This document shows, one piece after another, positions 38,570 to 47,641 of a DNA stretch of 64,000 bases. The stretch is from Flectobacillus major DSM 103. Lineage in GTDB: Bacteria > Bacteroidota > Bacteroidia > Cytophagales > Spirosomataceae. Under the pieces are notes generated by a model. The model saw only the letters and a list, made by a program, of their open reading frames with translations. It searched no databases and had not been told where the DNA came from. The position numbers and the translations under genes are program-made. Position 1 is the first letter of the stretch. Every line of letters begins with the position of its first letter. The DNA is taken from positions 4,039,812 through 4,103,811 of the forward strand of contig NZ_KE386491.1 of assembly GCF_000427405.1 (NCBI RefSeq), given 5' to 3'.

Positions 38570-39757
38570 ATGCCTTTAGAACAAACATTCCGCTGGTTTG
38601 GCCCCAAAGACCCTGTGCCATTATCACATATTCGTCAAGCAGGAGCTACAGGTATTGTTACAGCTTTACACCATATTCCTAATGGTGTTATTTGGACAGA
38701 AGAAGAGATTCTTGTACGCAAAGCTGAAATAGAAAAAGCAGGCCTTGCATTTTCGGTCGTCGAAAGTGTGCCAGTACACGAAGATATAAAGAAGCGTTCG
38801 GGGCATTATCTACAATATATCGAAAACTATAAGCAAAGTTTACGAAACCTTGGAAAAGCAGGTATTGATACGGTTTGTTATAATTTTATGCCAGTTTTGG
38901 ACTGGACCCGCACCGACCTAGACTATGCCCTGCCCGATGGCTCAACGGCCTTGCGTTTTGATGCTACAGAATTTGCTGCATTTGAAGTTTTTATTTTGAA
39001 AAGAAAAAATGCCGAACAGAGCTATACCGAAAGCCAGTTACAAAAGGCTCAATCATGGTTTGTTAATGCCAATGAGGCCGCCAAAAACAAACTGATTCGT
39101 AATATCATCGCAGGTTTGCCTGGTAGCGAAGAAAGCTTTACCGTTGAAGAATTTGCAACAGTATTGGAAGGCTATAAAGAAGTAGGCGAAAAAGAATTAC
39201 GGGCTAATTTATACGAATTTATTCAAGCTATTACACCAGTGGCCGAAGAAGCAGGCATTAATTTGGCGATTCATCCCGACGACCCTCCTTATCCAATTTT
39301 GGGTTTACCCCGTGTAGTAAGTACCGAATCAGATGCTCAACAGTTATTGGCCGCCTATAATAGTAACAATAACGGCCTTTGTTATTGTACTGGAAGTTAC
39401 GGTGTACGTCCCGACAACGATTTGGTAGGTATGGTTCAGCGTCTGGGCGATAGAATCAACTTTGTGCATTTAAGAGCTACTAAGCGCGATGCCGAAGGTA
39501 ATTTCCACGAAGCCGACCACCTCGATGGCGATGTCGATATGTATGGCGTTATGAAAGCGTTGTTATTGGAACAGAAAAGCCGACAAGCTAGTGGCAGAAA
39601 AGACTATCGATTACCATTCAGACCAGACCATGGCCACCGAATGTTGGATGATTTGAATCCAGAAAAACGAACTAATCCAGGCTATACAGCCATTGGCCGC
39701 CTAAGAGGGCTTGCCGAGTTAAGGGGTTTAGAGTTGGGTATTGAAAGATGCCTATAA
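38570..39757 (+). CDS. uxuA: Mannonate dehydratase
   Basis: Dehydrates D-mannonate to 2-keto-3-deoxy-D-gluconate in glucuronate breakdown; metal-dependent TIM barrel. The 395 residues equal the usual length. The start METFRWFG-like block appears as [20 protein letters not shown] (H235 onward), CYCTGS with C271/C273 and PDHGHRM (near 352-358) supply the metal and active-site residues. Its product is the substrate of the kinase gene at 34678, 3 kb upstream. uxaC, uxuB, uxaA and an aldolase are not in the window, so the pathway is completed elsewhere. Confidence 0.93.
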   Translation: MPLEQTFRWFGPKDPVPLSHIRQAGATGIVTALHHIPNGVIWTEEEILVRKAEIEKAGLAFSVVESVPVHEDIKKRSGHYLQYIENYKQSLRNLGKAGIDTVCYNFMPVLDWTRTDLDYALPDGSTALRFDATEFAAFEVFILKRKNAEQSYTESQLQKAQSWFVNANEAAKNKLIRNIIAGLPGSEESFTVEEFATVLEGYKEVGEKELRANLYEFIQAITPVAEEAGINLAIHPDDPPYPILGLPRVVSTESDAQQLLAAYNSNNNGLCYCTGSYGVRPDNDLVGMVQRLGDRINFVHLRATKRDAEGNFHEADHLDGDVDMYGVMKALLLEQKSRQASGRKDYRLPFRPDHGHRMLDDLNPEKRTNPGYTAIGRLRGLAELRGLELGIERCL

Positions 39758-39763
39758 GTATAG

Positions 39764-39796
39764 AAAAAGCTTATGCCTACAAGCATAGGCTTTTTT
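39764..39796 (+). terminator. Intrinsic terminator of uxuA
   Basis: Arms 39764-39776 and 39783-39795 pair over 13 bp with one wobble, a 6-base loop and a run of six T. Confidence 0.9.
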
Positions 39797-39931
39797 GTTG
39801 AGGTGCAATACCGCCCCCAGTTGTATTACTATATCAATAATGAATCATTAAATGATTGCTCAAAAGCAAGAAATTTTTGAGATAAGCTGTTATTTTAGTG
39901 GTATTTCAAATTAAACTACAATTCAATTTTC

Positions 39932-40876
39932 ATGAAAAAACTCTTATATGTCATTGCTGTTTGGGTTTTACAAGCCCAATTTATAACTGCACAAACCGTA
40001 CAAAAGCATGCGAATACCCTTAATTTCTTAGTTTTAGGCGATTGGGGACGAGTGGGAGAAGACCATCAAAAACCAGTAGCCGAACAAATGGGTAAAGTTG
40101 CCAAACAAATAGGTAGCGAATTTATCATTTCTACAGGCGATAATTTCTATCCACGTGGCGTTGCCAGCGAGTTTGATCCACTCTGGAAATATTCTTTTGA
40201 AGATATCTACACGGCATTTTCATTGCAGTGGGACTGGTATCCCGTGCTAGGCAATCATGATTATGGTGGTAATCCAGATGCACAAGTAGCCTATTCAAAA
40301 ATAAGTCGTCGTTGGAAAATGCCCGCACGCTACTATGCCAAAACGTTTTCAATCAATGGCGATACAACGCAGCAAGTATTAATCGCATTTATAGACACCA
40401 ACCCATTGATTCCAGACTTTTATAAAAACAAGGATTATGGACCCAATGTAGTGAGCCAAGATAGTACAGCCCAGAAACGGTGGTTGGAAAATGTTTTATC
40501 AAATAACTCTCCTAATATCAAATGGAAATTAGTCGTAGGGCATCATCCACTCTTTACGGCAACTGAAAAACGCCGAGAAGGATACGATACCCGTGCCGTT
40601 CGAGCATCCTTGAAAGGAATATTAGATAAATACAGAGTAGATGCCTATATCTGTGGACACGACCACGACCTCCAACACCTTTTGCCAGAAGGAAAAACCC
40701 ACTATTTTGTGTCGGGGTCGGCATCAGAAAGTACAGCCATAGGAACACTCCCAATAAGCAAGCTAGCAAGCAATGAGTATGGCTTTATGCTCTTTTCGGC
40801 TACAGGAAAAAAACTCTTTGTACAGGTTATCAACCACGAAGGGAAGGTAATTTATAATACAGAATTGAACAAATAA
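39932..40876 (+). CDS. Secreted metallophosphoesterase, purple acid phosphatase-like
   Basis: A 314-residue exported phosphatase. The signal peptide (MKKLLYVIAVWVLQAQF then ITAQ) precedes the metallophosphoesterase motifs in order: GDWG (36-39), GDNFY (69-73), GNHDY (107-111), GHHP and GHDHD. The order and the GDNFYPRG form resemble tartrate-resistant (ACP5-type) purple acid phosphatases. Likely role is release of phosphate from organic phosphates in the periplasm or outside. It stands alone between terminators. Confidence 0.87.
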   Translation: MKKLLYVIAVWVLQAQFITAQTVQKHANTLNFLVLGDWGRVGEDHQKPVAEQMGKVAKQIGSEFIISTGDNFYPRGVASEFDPLWKYSFEDIYTAFSLQWDWYPVLGNHDYGGNPDAQVAYSKISRRWKMPARYYAKTFSINGDTTQQVLIAFIDTNPLIPDFYKNKDYGPNVVSQDSTAQKRWLENVLSNNSPNIKWKLVVGHHPLFTATEKRREGYDTRAVRASLKGILDKYRVDAYICGHDHDLQHLLPEGKTHYFVSGSASESTAIGTLPISKLASNEYGFMLFSATGKKLFVQVINHEGKVIYNTELNK

Positions 40877-40902
40877 TAGCGCCTAATTATTGGCATAAAT
40901 AC

Positions 40903-40948
40903 TTCCCTATAAATGAAAGAAATTGATAAAGCTTTCATTTATAGGGAA
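40903..40948. terminator. Perfect 17-bp hairpin after the phosphatase gene
   Basis: Arms 40903-40919 and 40932-40948 are perfectly complementary with a 12-base loop. No strong T-run follows, but its position 27 bases after the stop fits a terminator. Confidence 0.7.
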
Positions 40949-40985
40949 TTGTTGTTGATAATAATAAAATAATTGGTTCAAACCT

Positions 40986-41015
40986 TTTGTTTATCAGAGA
41001 CTTTCCGTAATTTTG
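40986..41015 (+). promoter_or_regulatory. rpsL promoter (TTTG, 18 bases, TAATTTTG)
   Basis: TTTG at 40986-40989 and TAATTTTG at 41008-41015 match both Bacteroidota promoter elements, about 100 bases before the rpsL ATG. Confidence 0.75.
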
Positions 41016-41116
41016 CACCCCTGATTTAAGCGACCATATAAGAGTATCCTCACCGATATTGTGTATAGAATCGCTGAAAATCAGCAAAGTGTATCTCTCA
41101 ATAACAACAAGACAAA

Positions 41117-41530
41117 ATGCCAACTATACAACAGTTAGTACGTAAAGGCAGAGAGCAAATGACTTGGAAGTCTAAATCTCCAGCCTTAGATTCTTGTCCA
41201 CAACGTCGTGGCGTTTGTACAAGGGTGTATACTACGACGCCAAAGAAACCAAACTCTGCGATGCGTAAAGTAGCCCGTGTACGTTTGACAAATGGTAAAG
41301 AAGTAAACGCATACATTCCAGGTGAAGGTCACAACTTACAAGAGCACTCAATCGTATTGATTCGTGGTGGTCGTGTAAAAGACTTACCAGGGGTTCGTTA
41401 CCACATTATCCGTGGTGCATTGGATACTGCAGGTGTAAACGGTCGTCGTCAGCGTCGTTCTAAATACGGTGCTAAACGTCCTAAGCCAGGTCAAGTACAA
41501 GCAGCTCCAACAAAAGGTAAAAAGAAGTAA
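41117..41530 (+). CDS. rpsL: 30S ribosomal protein S12
   Basis: Decoding-centre ribosomal protein, 137 residues. The sequence [11 protein letters not shown] at the start, [20 protein letters not shown] (28-47) and [10 protein letters not shown] are standard. The lysine pair K43-K44 in TPKKPNSA is wild type, so there is no sign of target-based streptomycin resistance. A short Lys/Gln/Pro extension closes the protein. It begins a two-gene unit with rpsG. Confidence 0.98.
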   Translation: MPTIQQLVRKGREQMTWKSKSPALDSCPQRRGVCTRVYTTTPKKPNSAMRKVARVRLTNGKEVNAYIPGEGHNLQEHSIVLIRGGRVKDLPGVRYHIIRGALDTAGVNGRRQRRSKYGAKRPKPGQVQAAPTKGKKK

Positions 41531-41615
41531 TTTGAAAAACTGAAAGTTTGTCAAGTTGAAAATAGTTACTTCAAGTAAAATATTTTCGGAAAGGCAAAAT
41601 ATCTAATTTCAAATT
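41529..41615 (+). other. Inverted repeat spanning the rpsL-rpsG gap
   Basis: Outer arms AATTTGAAA (41529-41537, overlapping the rpsL stop) and TTTCAAATT (41607-41615) enclose an inner pair ATATTTT/AAAATAT (41580-41586 with 41596-41602). The outer arms share TTTGAAA/TTTCAAA with the repeat between rpoB and rpoC. Confidence 0.5.
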
Positions 41616-41682
41616 AACAACAGTCCAGTATGCTTTGTTAAGAGCAGAAGATTGGGCTCAAATTAAAAACTTAACAATTCCA

Positions 41683-42150
41683 ATGAGAAAGGCAAAACCA
41701 AAGAAAAGATACGTGTTACCTGATCCTAAATTTAGAGATGTAATGGTAACTAAGTTTGTTAACAACTTAATGTACGACGGTAAAAAATCAACGGCATTCA
41801 ATATTTTTTACGGTGCATTAGAGAAAGTTGAAGATAGAACGAAAGAAAACGGTTTGGAAGCATTCAAGAAAGCATTAAATAACGTAATGCCAACTGTAGA
41901 GGTAAAAAGCCGTCGTGTAGGTGGTGCTACCTTCCAAGTTCCAACCGAAGTTCGTGCTGACCGTAAATTGTCAGTAGGTATGAAGTGGTTAATTCTTTAT
42001 GCTCGCAAACGTGGTGAAAAAACTATGGTTGACCGTTTAGCAGCTGAAATTATTGCAGCAGCTAAAGGTGAAGGTGCAGCAGTTAAGAAAAAAGACGATA
42101 CACACCGTATGGCAGAAGCGAACAAAGCGTTCTCTCACTTCCGTTTCTAA
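41683..42150 (+). CDS. rpsG: 30S ribosomal protein S7
   Basis: Primary 16S-rRNA-binding protein of the small-subunit head, 155 residues. It starts [17 protein letters not shown], the usual Bacteroidota N-terminus; upstream in-frame codons back to 41635 are unlike S7. Blocks [19 protein letters not shown] and the C-terminal [15 protein letters not shown] are typical. A terminator follows at once, and fusA, which usually comes next, is not present. Confidence 0.98.
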   Translation: MRKAKPKKRYVLPDPKFRDVMVTKFVNNLMYDGKKSTAFNIFYGALEKVEDRTKENGLEAFKKALNNVMPTVEVKSRRVGGATFQVPTEVRADRKLSVGMKWLILYARKRGEKTMVDRLAAEIIAAAKGEGAAVKKKDDTHRMAEANKAFSHFRF

Positions 42151-42184
42151 TTCAAATAAAGTTAACAACATACAGAGATACACT

Positions 42185-42218
42185 AAAAAGGCAACTTCTT
42201 TCAAGAAGTTGCCTTTTT
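42185..42218 (+). terminator. Intrinsic terminator of rpsL-rpsG
   Basis: A perfect stem (42185-42200 with 42203-42218, inner bases forming the loop) ends in a run of T. Confidence 0.92.
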
Positions 42219-42351
42219 TAATTGTACCGTTTTTATATCAATAAAAATGCACATTTACCCTTAATATTTCTATTATAAGTGTTTTTATTATAAAATAATA
42301 GTATTGATAATCAACGAATTGAGGAATATTTTAGGTTTTTACAGGTAAAAA

Positions 42352-42383
42352 TTTGGTAAATAAAAGCATATTGCCTAATTTTG
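42352..42383 (+). promoter_or_regulatory. tRNA-Cys promoter (TTTG, 20 bases, TAATTTTG)
   Basis: TTTG at 42352-42355 and TAATTTTG at 42376-42383 place transcription start a few bases before the tRNA at 42399. Confidence 0.75.
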
Positions 42384-42398
42384 CAGTCCAAACAAAAA

Positions 42399-42469
42399 GG
42401 TCTTGTGGCCGAGTGGCTAGGCAGAGCTCTGCAAAAGCTTGTACAGCGGTTCGAATCCGCTCGAGACCT
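42399..42469 (+). tRNA. trnC: tRNA-Cys (anticodon GCA)
   Basis: A 71-base cloverleaf can be drawn by hand. The acceptor stem GGTCTTG pairs with CGAGACC (one G-T), the D stem is GCC/GGC, the anticodon stem GAGCT/AGCTT holds the loop CTGCAAA with anticodon GCA, and the T arm is AGCGG-TTCGAAT-CCGCT. The discriminator base is T (U73), an identity element of cysteine tRNA. The CCA end is not encoded. Confidence 0.95.
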
Positions 42470-42479
42470 CATAGTTTTA

Positions 42480-42510
42480 AAAACCTCTAATTAATTTAGA
42501 GGTTTTTTTT
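42480..42510 (+). terminator. Intrinsic terminator of tRNA-Cys
   Basis: AACCTCTAA (42482-42490) pairs with TTAGAGGTT (42496-42504) and is followed by a long T-run. Confidence 0.88.
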
Positions 42511-42984
42511 TGCTCTTTTCTTACCACATACAACGCATCAATTTATTCATTGAGGGAGCTACTGAATAGTAGAATTCTACCCATTTTTATCATATTATTA
42601 TACTAGTTTTTCATAAAGCCACTTTTATCACTTTTCCAAGATTAGACTGAGTTTTAATACTTTTTTATCTAAATAGATAATTAGCCATAAAATCTATCAA
42701 TTAAGTATGATAGGTAGATGTATTTTTTTAAAATAAAAAAATGATAAAAATCACTCATCGACTAGTAAATAGGACAGTTTTAAGGATGGTAGATTGGAAA
42801 AAATAAAGTAACTTCGGACGTTCTATTGGTATATTTTAAAGGGTGAAAATTGTAGCTGATTGAATAAATTATGTAGGAAAATGAAGTCATTGATTTTGTG
42901 TAAATTATCTAAGGAAATAAAGGAGCGTATATTCAACAAACTTCCAAATAACTTAGAATTATTCTAAATAGTTCAAAACTATAC

Positions 42985-42992
42985 TAATTTTG
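42985..42992 (+). promoter_or_regulatory. Upstream candidate -7 element (TAATTTTG) of the actA operon
   Basis: Matches TAnnTTTG, 18 bases after the TTAGAAT palindrome; no clear -33 element. Confidence 0.35.
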
Positions 42993-43014
42993 CTGAAAAT
43001 CAATATTAAATAAA

Positions 43015-43045
43015 TTGGTTCATAATTATTCCGATTGTACTTTTG
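43015..43045 (+). promoter_or_regulatory. Probable promoter of the actA operon (TTG, 20 bases, TACTTTTG)
   Basis: TTG at 43015-43017 and TACTTTTG at 43038-43045 fit both elements and leave a leader of about 140 bases before actA. Confidence 0.6.
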
Positions 43046-43194
43046 TGACCCGAAATAGTAGGTTTCTTTAATTTTTTAGTCAGGTTTTTGAGCAAATGAA
43101 TACATAAAATATTCGGAACTCTCAGATACTTAGGCGAATAGTTTTAGCTTAGTACTTAATTATTAAAATTAGTTTATAGATTCTTATGATAACC

Positions 43195-44400
43195 ATGAAA
43201 CGCTTGAAAATTGTTGCTTTAACAATGCTACTGGGAATGTTTGCCTCGGTTGTTAGTGTAAATGCTCAGGATGTAGCAGAAGGCGAGCAAATTTTCAAAA
43301 ACAACTGTGCGGCTTGTCACAACACAAGTGCAGAACCTTTAGTGGGGCCTGGCCTACAAGGCGTAAGTCAGAGAAGACCATTGGACTGGATTGTAAAGTG
43401 GGTTCATAACCCTCAGGCTGTTATTGCCAGTGGCGATAAATATGCCAACGACCTTTACAATAAATTTGGGAAAGCTCAAATGACAGCTTATCCGAGCTAT
43501 TCAGAGGCACAAATCAAAAGTGTTCTAGCGTATATCGATGCTCAGAATGCAGCTCCTGCAGCTCCGGCGGCTGGTGCGGCTCCTGTAGCTGGTGCAGCTC
43601 CTGCAGCTTCATCAAATGGTGGTATGCTTGAGTATATTTTGATTGCGTTGTTGGGTGTTATGGTTTTAGTTTTGGTAGCGTTGTTGTCGATTGTAACAAC
43701 TCTTTCAAAATTAGCATCTGTTTCTCCTGATTCTGAAGAAGGTCAAAGCATTCCTTTATTGCAAAGAATTGCTGAGAATGGTAAGAAATTGGCTTCAAAC
43801 AGTGCATTCAAAACAGGTGCAGCTCTATTAATCACTTTGTTGATTGGAAAAGCTACTATTGATGCAGCTTATGGAGTTGGTATTCACCAGGGGTATGCTC
43901 CAGAACAGCCAATCAAATTCTCTCACAAACTTCACGCTGGTGATTACCAAATCAACTGTTCATATTGCCACACAGGTGTTTATAAAGGTAAAGGAGCAAA
44001 CGTTCCTTCAGCCAATATCTGTATGAACTGTCACAACGTAATCAAACGTGAGTCTCCAGAAATCCAAAAAATCTATCGTGCTATCGAGAAAGATGAGCCT
44101 ATCCAGTGGGTACGTGTTCACAATCTTCCTGATTTGGCTTACTTCAACCACTCTCAACACACAAATGTTGGTGGTTTGGAATGCCAAAACTGTCACGGTG
44201 AAATTGAGAAAATGGAAGTTGTCCAACAACGCTCAACACTTACAATGGGTTGGTGTATTGACTGTCATAGAAAAACAGACGTGAATACAAAAGGCAACGC
44301 ATACTATGATAAGCTTGTTGAAATTCATAATAAAGACAGCAAAGAACCTTTGAAGGTACAGAACATCGGAGGTTTGGAGTGTTCAAAATGTCACTACTAA
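43195..44400 (+). CDS. actA: Alternative complex III subunit ActA with fused N-terminal monohaem cytochrome c domain
   Basis: Multihaem electron-transfer subunit of the quinol:electron-acceptor oxidoreductase that replaces the bc1 complex. From ATG 43195 (401 residues) there is a signal peptide ending VNAQ, then a class I cytochrome c domain with CAACH (38-42) and a distal MTAYP methionine, an Ala/Pro linker, one membrane helix (about 142-165), then five further CxxCH motifs at 255, 276, 330, 354 and 396. The last haem motif is at the extreme C-terminus, followed by one tyrosine. Six haems exceed the five usual for ActA. ATG 43186, three codons upstream, is also possible. Confidence 0.92.
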   Translation: MKRLKIVALTMLLGMFASVVSVNAQDVAEGEQIFKNNCAACHNTSAEPLVGPGLQGVSQRRPLDWIVKWVHNPQAVIASGDKYANDLYNKFGKAQMTAYPSYSEAQIKSVLAYIDAQNAAPAAPAAGAAPVAGAAPAASSNGGMLEYILIALLGVMVLVLVALLSIVTTLSKLASVSPDSEEGQSIPLLQRIAENGKKLASNSAFKTGAALLITLLIGKATIDAAYGVGIHQGYAPEQPIKFSHKLHAGDYQINCSYCHTGVYKGKGANVPSANICMNCHNVIKRESPEIQKIYRAIEKDEPIQWVRVHNLPDLAYFNHSQHTNVGGLECQNCHGEIEKMEVVQQRSTLTMGWCIDCHRKTDVNTKGNAYYDKLVEIHNKDSKEPLKVQNIGGLECSKCHY

Positions 44401-44409
44401 GAAGTTGAG

Positions 44410-44451
44410 ATGTCAGAAGCGAAGGTTATTCATACTTCTTGCTTCTGACAT
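44410..44451 (+). other. Intercistronic hairpin actA-actB
   Basis: Perfect 11-bp arms (44410-44420 with 44441-44451), extended inside by GAAG/CTTC. No T-run follows, so readthrough into actB is expected. Confidence 0.6.
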
Positions 44452-44502
44452 GTTACTTCGTTTTAATATTCAATAGTTTCTGTTTATACTATTATAATAT
44501 AT

Positions 44503-47500
44503 ATGGAAAATACTACAAAAAGGTATTGGAGAGGGATTGAGGAGTTAACAAACGATGCTGAGTTCGTTAAATATGCAGACCGTGAATTCGGTGATGCTCC
44601 ATCAGCAGACGAAAAAGGAGGTGCTATTTTCGATGGTACAGGGTCTCATCGTCGTGATTTCTTAAAAGTATTAGGATTCGGAATGTCGGCCGTTGCTTTG
44701 GCCGCTTGTGAAGCTCCTGTTAAGAAAACGATTCCGTACCTGAACAAACCAGAAGAAGTAGAACCAACAATTGCCAACTGGTACGCGTCTACTTATGTTG
44801 ATGGTGGCGACTATGCTTCTGTCTTGGTAAAAACTCGCGAGGGTCGTCCTATCAAAATTGAAGCTAACCCTTCGTCTTCATTAACAAAAGGACTTTCAGC
44901 AAAAGCTCATGCTTCTGTATTAAGTCTTTACGATAATGAAAAACTAAAAGGGCCTCAGATTGCAGGTAAAGCTGCTGACTGGGCTTCTGTTGATAAAGAA
45001 ATTATCGCAGGCCTTTCAAAAGTAGCTGCTACAGGAGGTCAAATCAGAATTGTAGCTAATACAATTTTGTCACCAACTACTAAGAAAGTTATTGGCGACT
45101 TTATTGCTAAATATCCTACAGCTAAATTAGTAACTTACGATGCAAACTCTGCTTCTGGCTTGGTTCAGGCCAACGGAGGTATTTTGCCAAGTTTTGACTT
45201 TAGTAAAGCTAAAACAATCGTATCTGTTGGTGCTGATTTCTTAGGAACATGGCTTTCATCAGAAGATTTTTCTGCTCAATGGGCAAAAACTCGTCGTGTA
45301 AGTTCTGCTAAAGGAGGAAATAAAGAAATGTCACGTCATTATCAGTTCGAGACAATCATGTCTTTGACTGGTGCTAACGCTGATTACCGCTCAACTTACA
45401 AGCCTTCTCAAGAAGGTTTAGTGGTAGCTTCTTTATACAATGCTGTAGCTGCTAAAGTTGGAGCTGCTGCATTGAGCGTTCCGACTGTTAAAATTACTAA
45501 TTTAGATAAAGCTGCTGCTGACTTAGTTGCGTCAAAAGGTGCTTCTATTGTAGTTTCTGGTTCTAACGATGCTTCAGTTCAATCTATCGTAGCAGCCATC
45601 AATGGTTTGGTTGGGGCTTATGGTTCAACTATCGACTTAGGAACTCCAGCTAACTATCGTCAGGGTTCTGATTCAGAAATTAACCAATTCATTTCTGAAG
45701 CTAAATCTGGAGCTGTTGCTGCGGTGATTTTCTATAATGCAAACCCAGTTTATAACCACCCACGTGGTGCTGAATTAGCTGAAGCTCTTCCAAAGATTGG
45801 TCTTTCAATTTCTACTAACGAAAGAGCTGATGAAACAGGGTCATTAGTAAAATACAATACACCAGATTCACACTACCTAGAATCATGGAATGACGCTGAG
45901 CCTAAAAAAGGTTATTTCTCATTAACTCAGCCAACAATCTCAACTATTTTCAAGACTCGTCAGGCACAATCTAGCTTCCTAACATGGGCTGGCTTGAATG
46001 CTGATTATGCTTCATATTTAGAGGCTAACTGGACTAGCAATATTTTAAAGGCTGGAAAAGTACAATGGTCGAAAGTATTGCATGATGGTGTTCTTGAATT
46101 AGGTTCTGCTGTTAGTGCTGCTGCTCCAGCAGTAAATTTAGCTGAAGCTTCTGCGGCAGTTGCCAAAAACTACAAAGCTTCTTCTGATAAATTAGAATTA
46201 GCGATTTACGAAAAAGTAGGTATGGGAACTGGTTCTCAGGCAAACAACCCATGGTTACAGGAATTGCCAGAACCAATCTCTAAGGCATGTTGGACTAACT
46301 ACTTGGCTGTTTCTCAAAAAACTGCGGCAGACTTGAAATTAGAACAAGATCAAGAAGCTGAATTAACAGTAGGAGGAAAAACTATCAAATTGCCTGTGTT
46401 AGTACAACCTGGCCAAGCAAACGACACAGTTGCCGTTGCTATTGGTTATGGGCGTACAAAGGCTGGTAAATCGGCAGACGGAGTAGGTGCAAATGCTTAT
46501 CCATTCATTACATCTGTAAATGGAACATTGGCATTCTTTAATACTGCTGAAGCTTCTATCAAAGCTACAGGAGAAGAAGTTAAGATTGCTCAGACTCAAA
46601 CACACAATACTGTGATGGCTCGTGAAGCTGTTGTTCAAGAAACAGTATTGGCAGAATACAAAAAGAATGTAGAAGCAGGTCGTTTCAAACCAGAAGTGTT
46701 AACAGCTGAAGGAAAGAAAACTGCTACAGATATTTCATTGTGGAATGGCCACAAGTATAACAACCATGCTTGGGGTATGGTAATCGACTTGAATACTTGT
46801 ACAGGTTGTAGTGCTTGTGTGGTTTCATGTTCGGCAGAAAACAATGTTCCAGTGGTAGGTCGCCAAGAGGTTATCAACCGTCGTGAAATGCACTGGATTC
46901 GTATCGACCGCTATTATTCATCAGATGCTGATGTGGAAGATATGAAAGGATTGGAAGTTGCTTCTGAAAACCCAGAAGTTGTATTCCAACCAATGTTGTG
47001 TCAACACTGTAACAATGCCCCTTGTGAAACAGTTTGTCCTGTTTTAGCAACAACTCACTCTACAGAAGGTTTGAACCAAATGACTTACAACCGTTGTATT
47101 GGTACACGTTATTGTGCAAATAACTGTCCATACAAAGTACGTCGCTTTAACTGGTTCCGTTATTTCCAAACTGACGATTTCGATTTCCACTTGAACAACG
47201 ATTTGGGTCGTATGGTATTGAACCCAGATGTTACAGTACGTTCACGTGGTGTAATGGAAAAATGTTCAATGTGTGTTCAACGTATCCAAGCAGGTAAATT
47301 GGAAGCTAAGAAAGAGAAGAGAAGACCAAAAGACGGAGAAATCCAAGTAGCTTGTGCTCAATCTTGCTCTACAGGTGCTATTACATTCGGTGATATGAAT
47401 GATCCAGAATCAGAAATTTCACAATTGTTGGCCGCAGAACATACAGGACGTGCATTCGGTGTAATCGAAGAAATTAATGTTAAGCCAAATATCTCTTATT

Positions 47501-47568
47501 TAGTAAAAGTACGTAACAAAGAAAGAGAAGCTAAAAAGGCTGAAGAAGGAGTAAAAGAACATGCATAA
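44503..47568 (+). CDS. actB: Alternative complex III iron-sulfur subunit ActB
   Basis: A 1021-residue fusion of a molybdopterin-oxidoreductase-like domain (about 75-730), which in ACIII has no cofactor, and a HybA-like ferredoxin domain (about 755-990). The ferredoxin part has four cysteine clusters: CTGCSACVVSC (766-776), CQHCNNAPCETVCPV, CIGTRYCANNCPY and CSMCVQRI...ACAQSC. The N-terminus has a twin-arginine motif RRDFLK (R50-R51) followed by ALAAC, so it is probably exported folded by Tat and lipid-anchored at C69. The unusually late Tat motif is a family trait of ActB as I recall it. Confidence 0.94.
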   Translation: MENTTKRYWRGIEELTNDAEFVKYADREFGDAPSADEKGGAIFDGTGSHRRDFLKVLGFGMSAVALAACEAPVKKTIPYLNKPEEVEPTIANWYASTYVDGGDYASVLVKTREGRPIKIEANPSSSLTKGLSAKAHASVLSLYDNEKLKGPQIAGKAADWASVDKEIIAGLSKVAATGGQIRIVANTILSPTTKKVIGDFIAKYPTAKLVTYDANSASGLVQANGGILPSFDFSKAKTIVSVGADFLGTWLSSEDFSAQWAKTRRVSSAKGGNKEMSRHYQFETIMSLTGANADYRSTYKPSQEGLVVASLYNAVAAKVGAAALSVPTVKITNLDKAAADLVASKGASIVVSGSNDASVQSIVAAINGLVGAYGSTIDLGTPANYRQGSDSEINQFISEAKSGAVAAVIFYNANPVYNHPRGAELAEALPKIGLSISTNERADETGSLVKYNTPDSHYLESWNDAEPKKGYFSLTQPTISTIFKTRQAQSSFLTWAGLNADYASYLEANWTSNILKAGKVQWSKVLHDGVLELGSAVSAAAPAVNLAEASAAVAKNYKASSDKLELAIYEKVGMGTGSQANNPWLQELPEPISKACWTNYLAVSQKTAADLKLEQDQEAELTVGGKTIKLPVLVQPGQANDTVAVAIGYGRTKAGKSADGVGANAYPFITSVNGTLAFFNTAEASIKATGEEVKIAQTQTHNTVMAREAVVQETVLAEYKKNVEAGRFKPEVLTAEGKKTATDISLWNGHKYNNHAWGMVIDLNTCTGCSACVVSCSAENNVPVVGRQEVINRREMHWIRIDRYYSSDADVEDMKGLEVASENPEVVFQPMLCQHCNNAPCETVCPVLATTHSTEGLNQMTYNRCIGTRYCANNCPYKVRRFNWFRYFQTDDFDFHLNNDLGRMVLNPDVTVRSRGVMEKCSMCVQRIQAGKLEAKKEKRRPKDGEIQVACAQSCSTGAITFGDMNDPESEISQLLAAEHTGRAFGVIEEINVKPNISYLVKVRNKEREAKKAEEGVKEHA

Positions 47569-47574
47569 GCAAAA

Positions 47575-47600
47575 TTATGGAGGGTGTAAGCCCTCCATAA
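47575..47600 (+). other. Intercistronic hairpin actB-actC
   Basis: Perfect 10-bp GC-containing arms (47575-47584 with 47591-47600) and a 6-base loop, starting 7 bases after the actB stop. Confidence 0.6.
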
Positions 47601-47641
47601 ATTGCTAAAACAACGAATTTAAAACTATTAAATCTTAAAAT

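Larger units (their letters stand above)
42511..43194. other. Long AT-rich regulatory region ahead of the respiratory operon
   Basis: Nearly 700 bases without a credible gene. Near its right end lie two candidate promoters and a perfect 15-base palindrome TTAGAAT-T-ATTCTAA (42953-42967), a plausible operator. The left 400 bases show only A/T-rich sequence with small repeats. Confidence 0.5.

Noticed and set aside
42511-42950. Hidden small gene or RNA in the long gap before actA
   Set aside because: No frame has a plausible start, length and composition, and no compact stable RNA fold or promoter-terminator pair was evident.
43550-43620. Repetitive Ala/Pro/Gly coding stretch in actA as a repeat element
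   Set aside because: It is a short in-frame linker made of GCT/CCT-type codons between two domains, not a mobile or CRISPR-like repeat.
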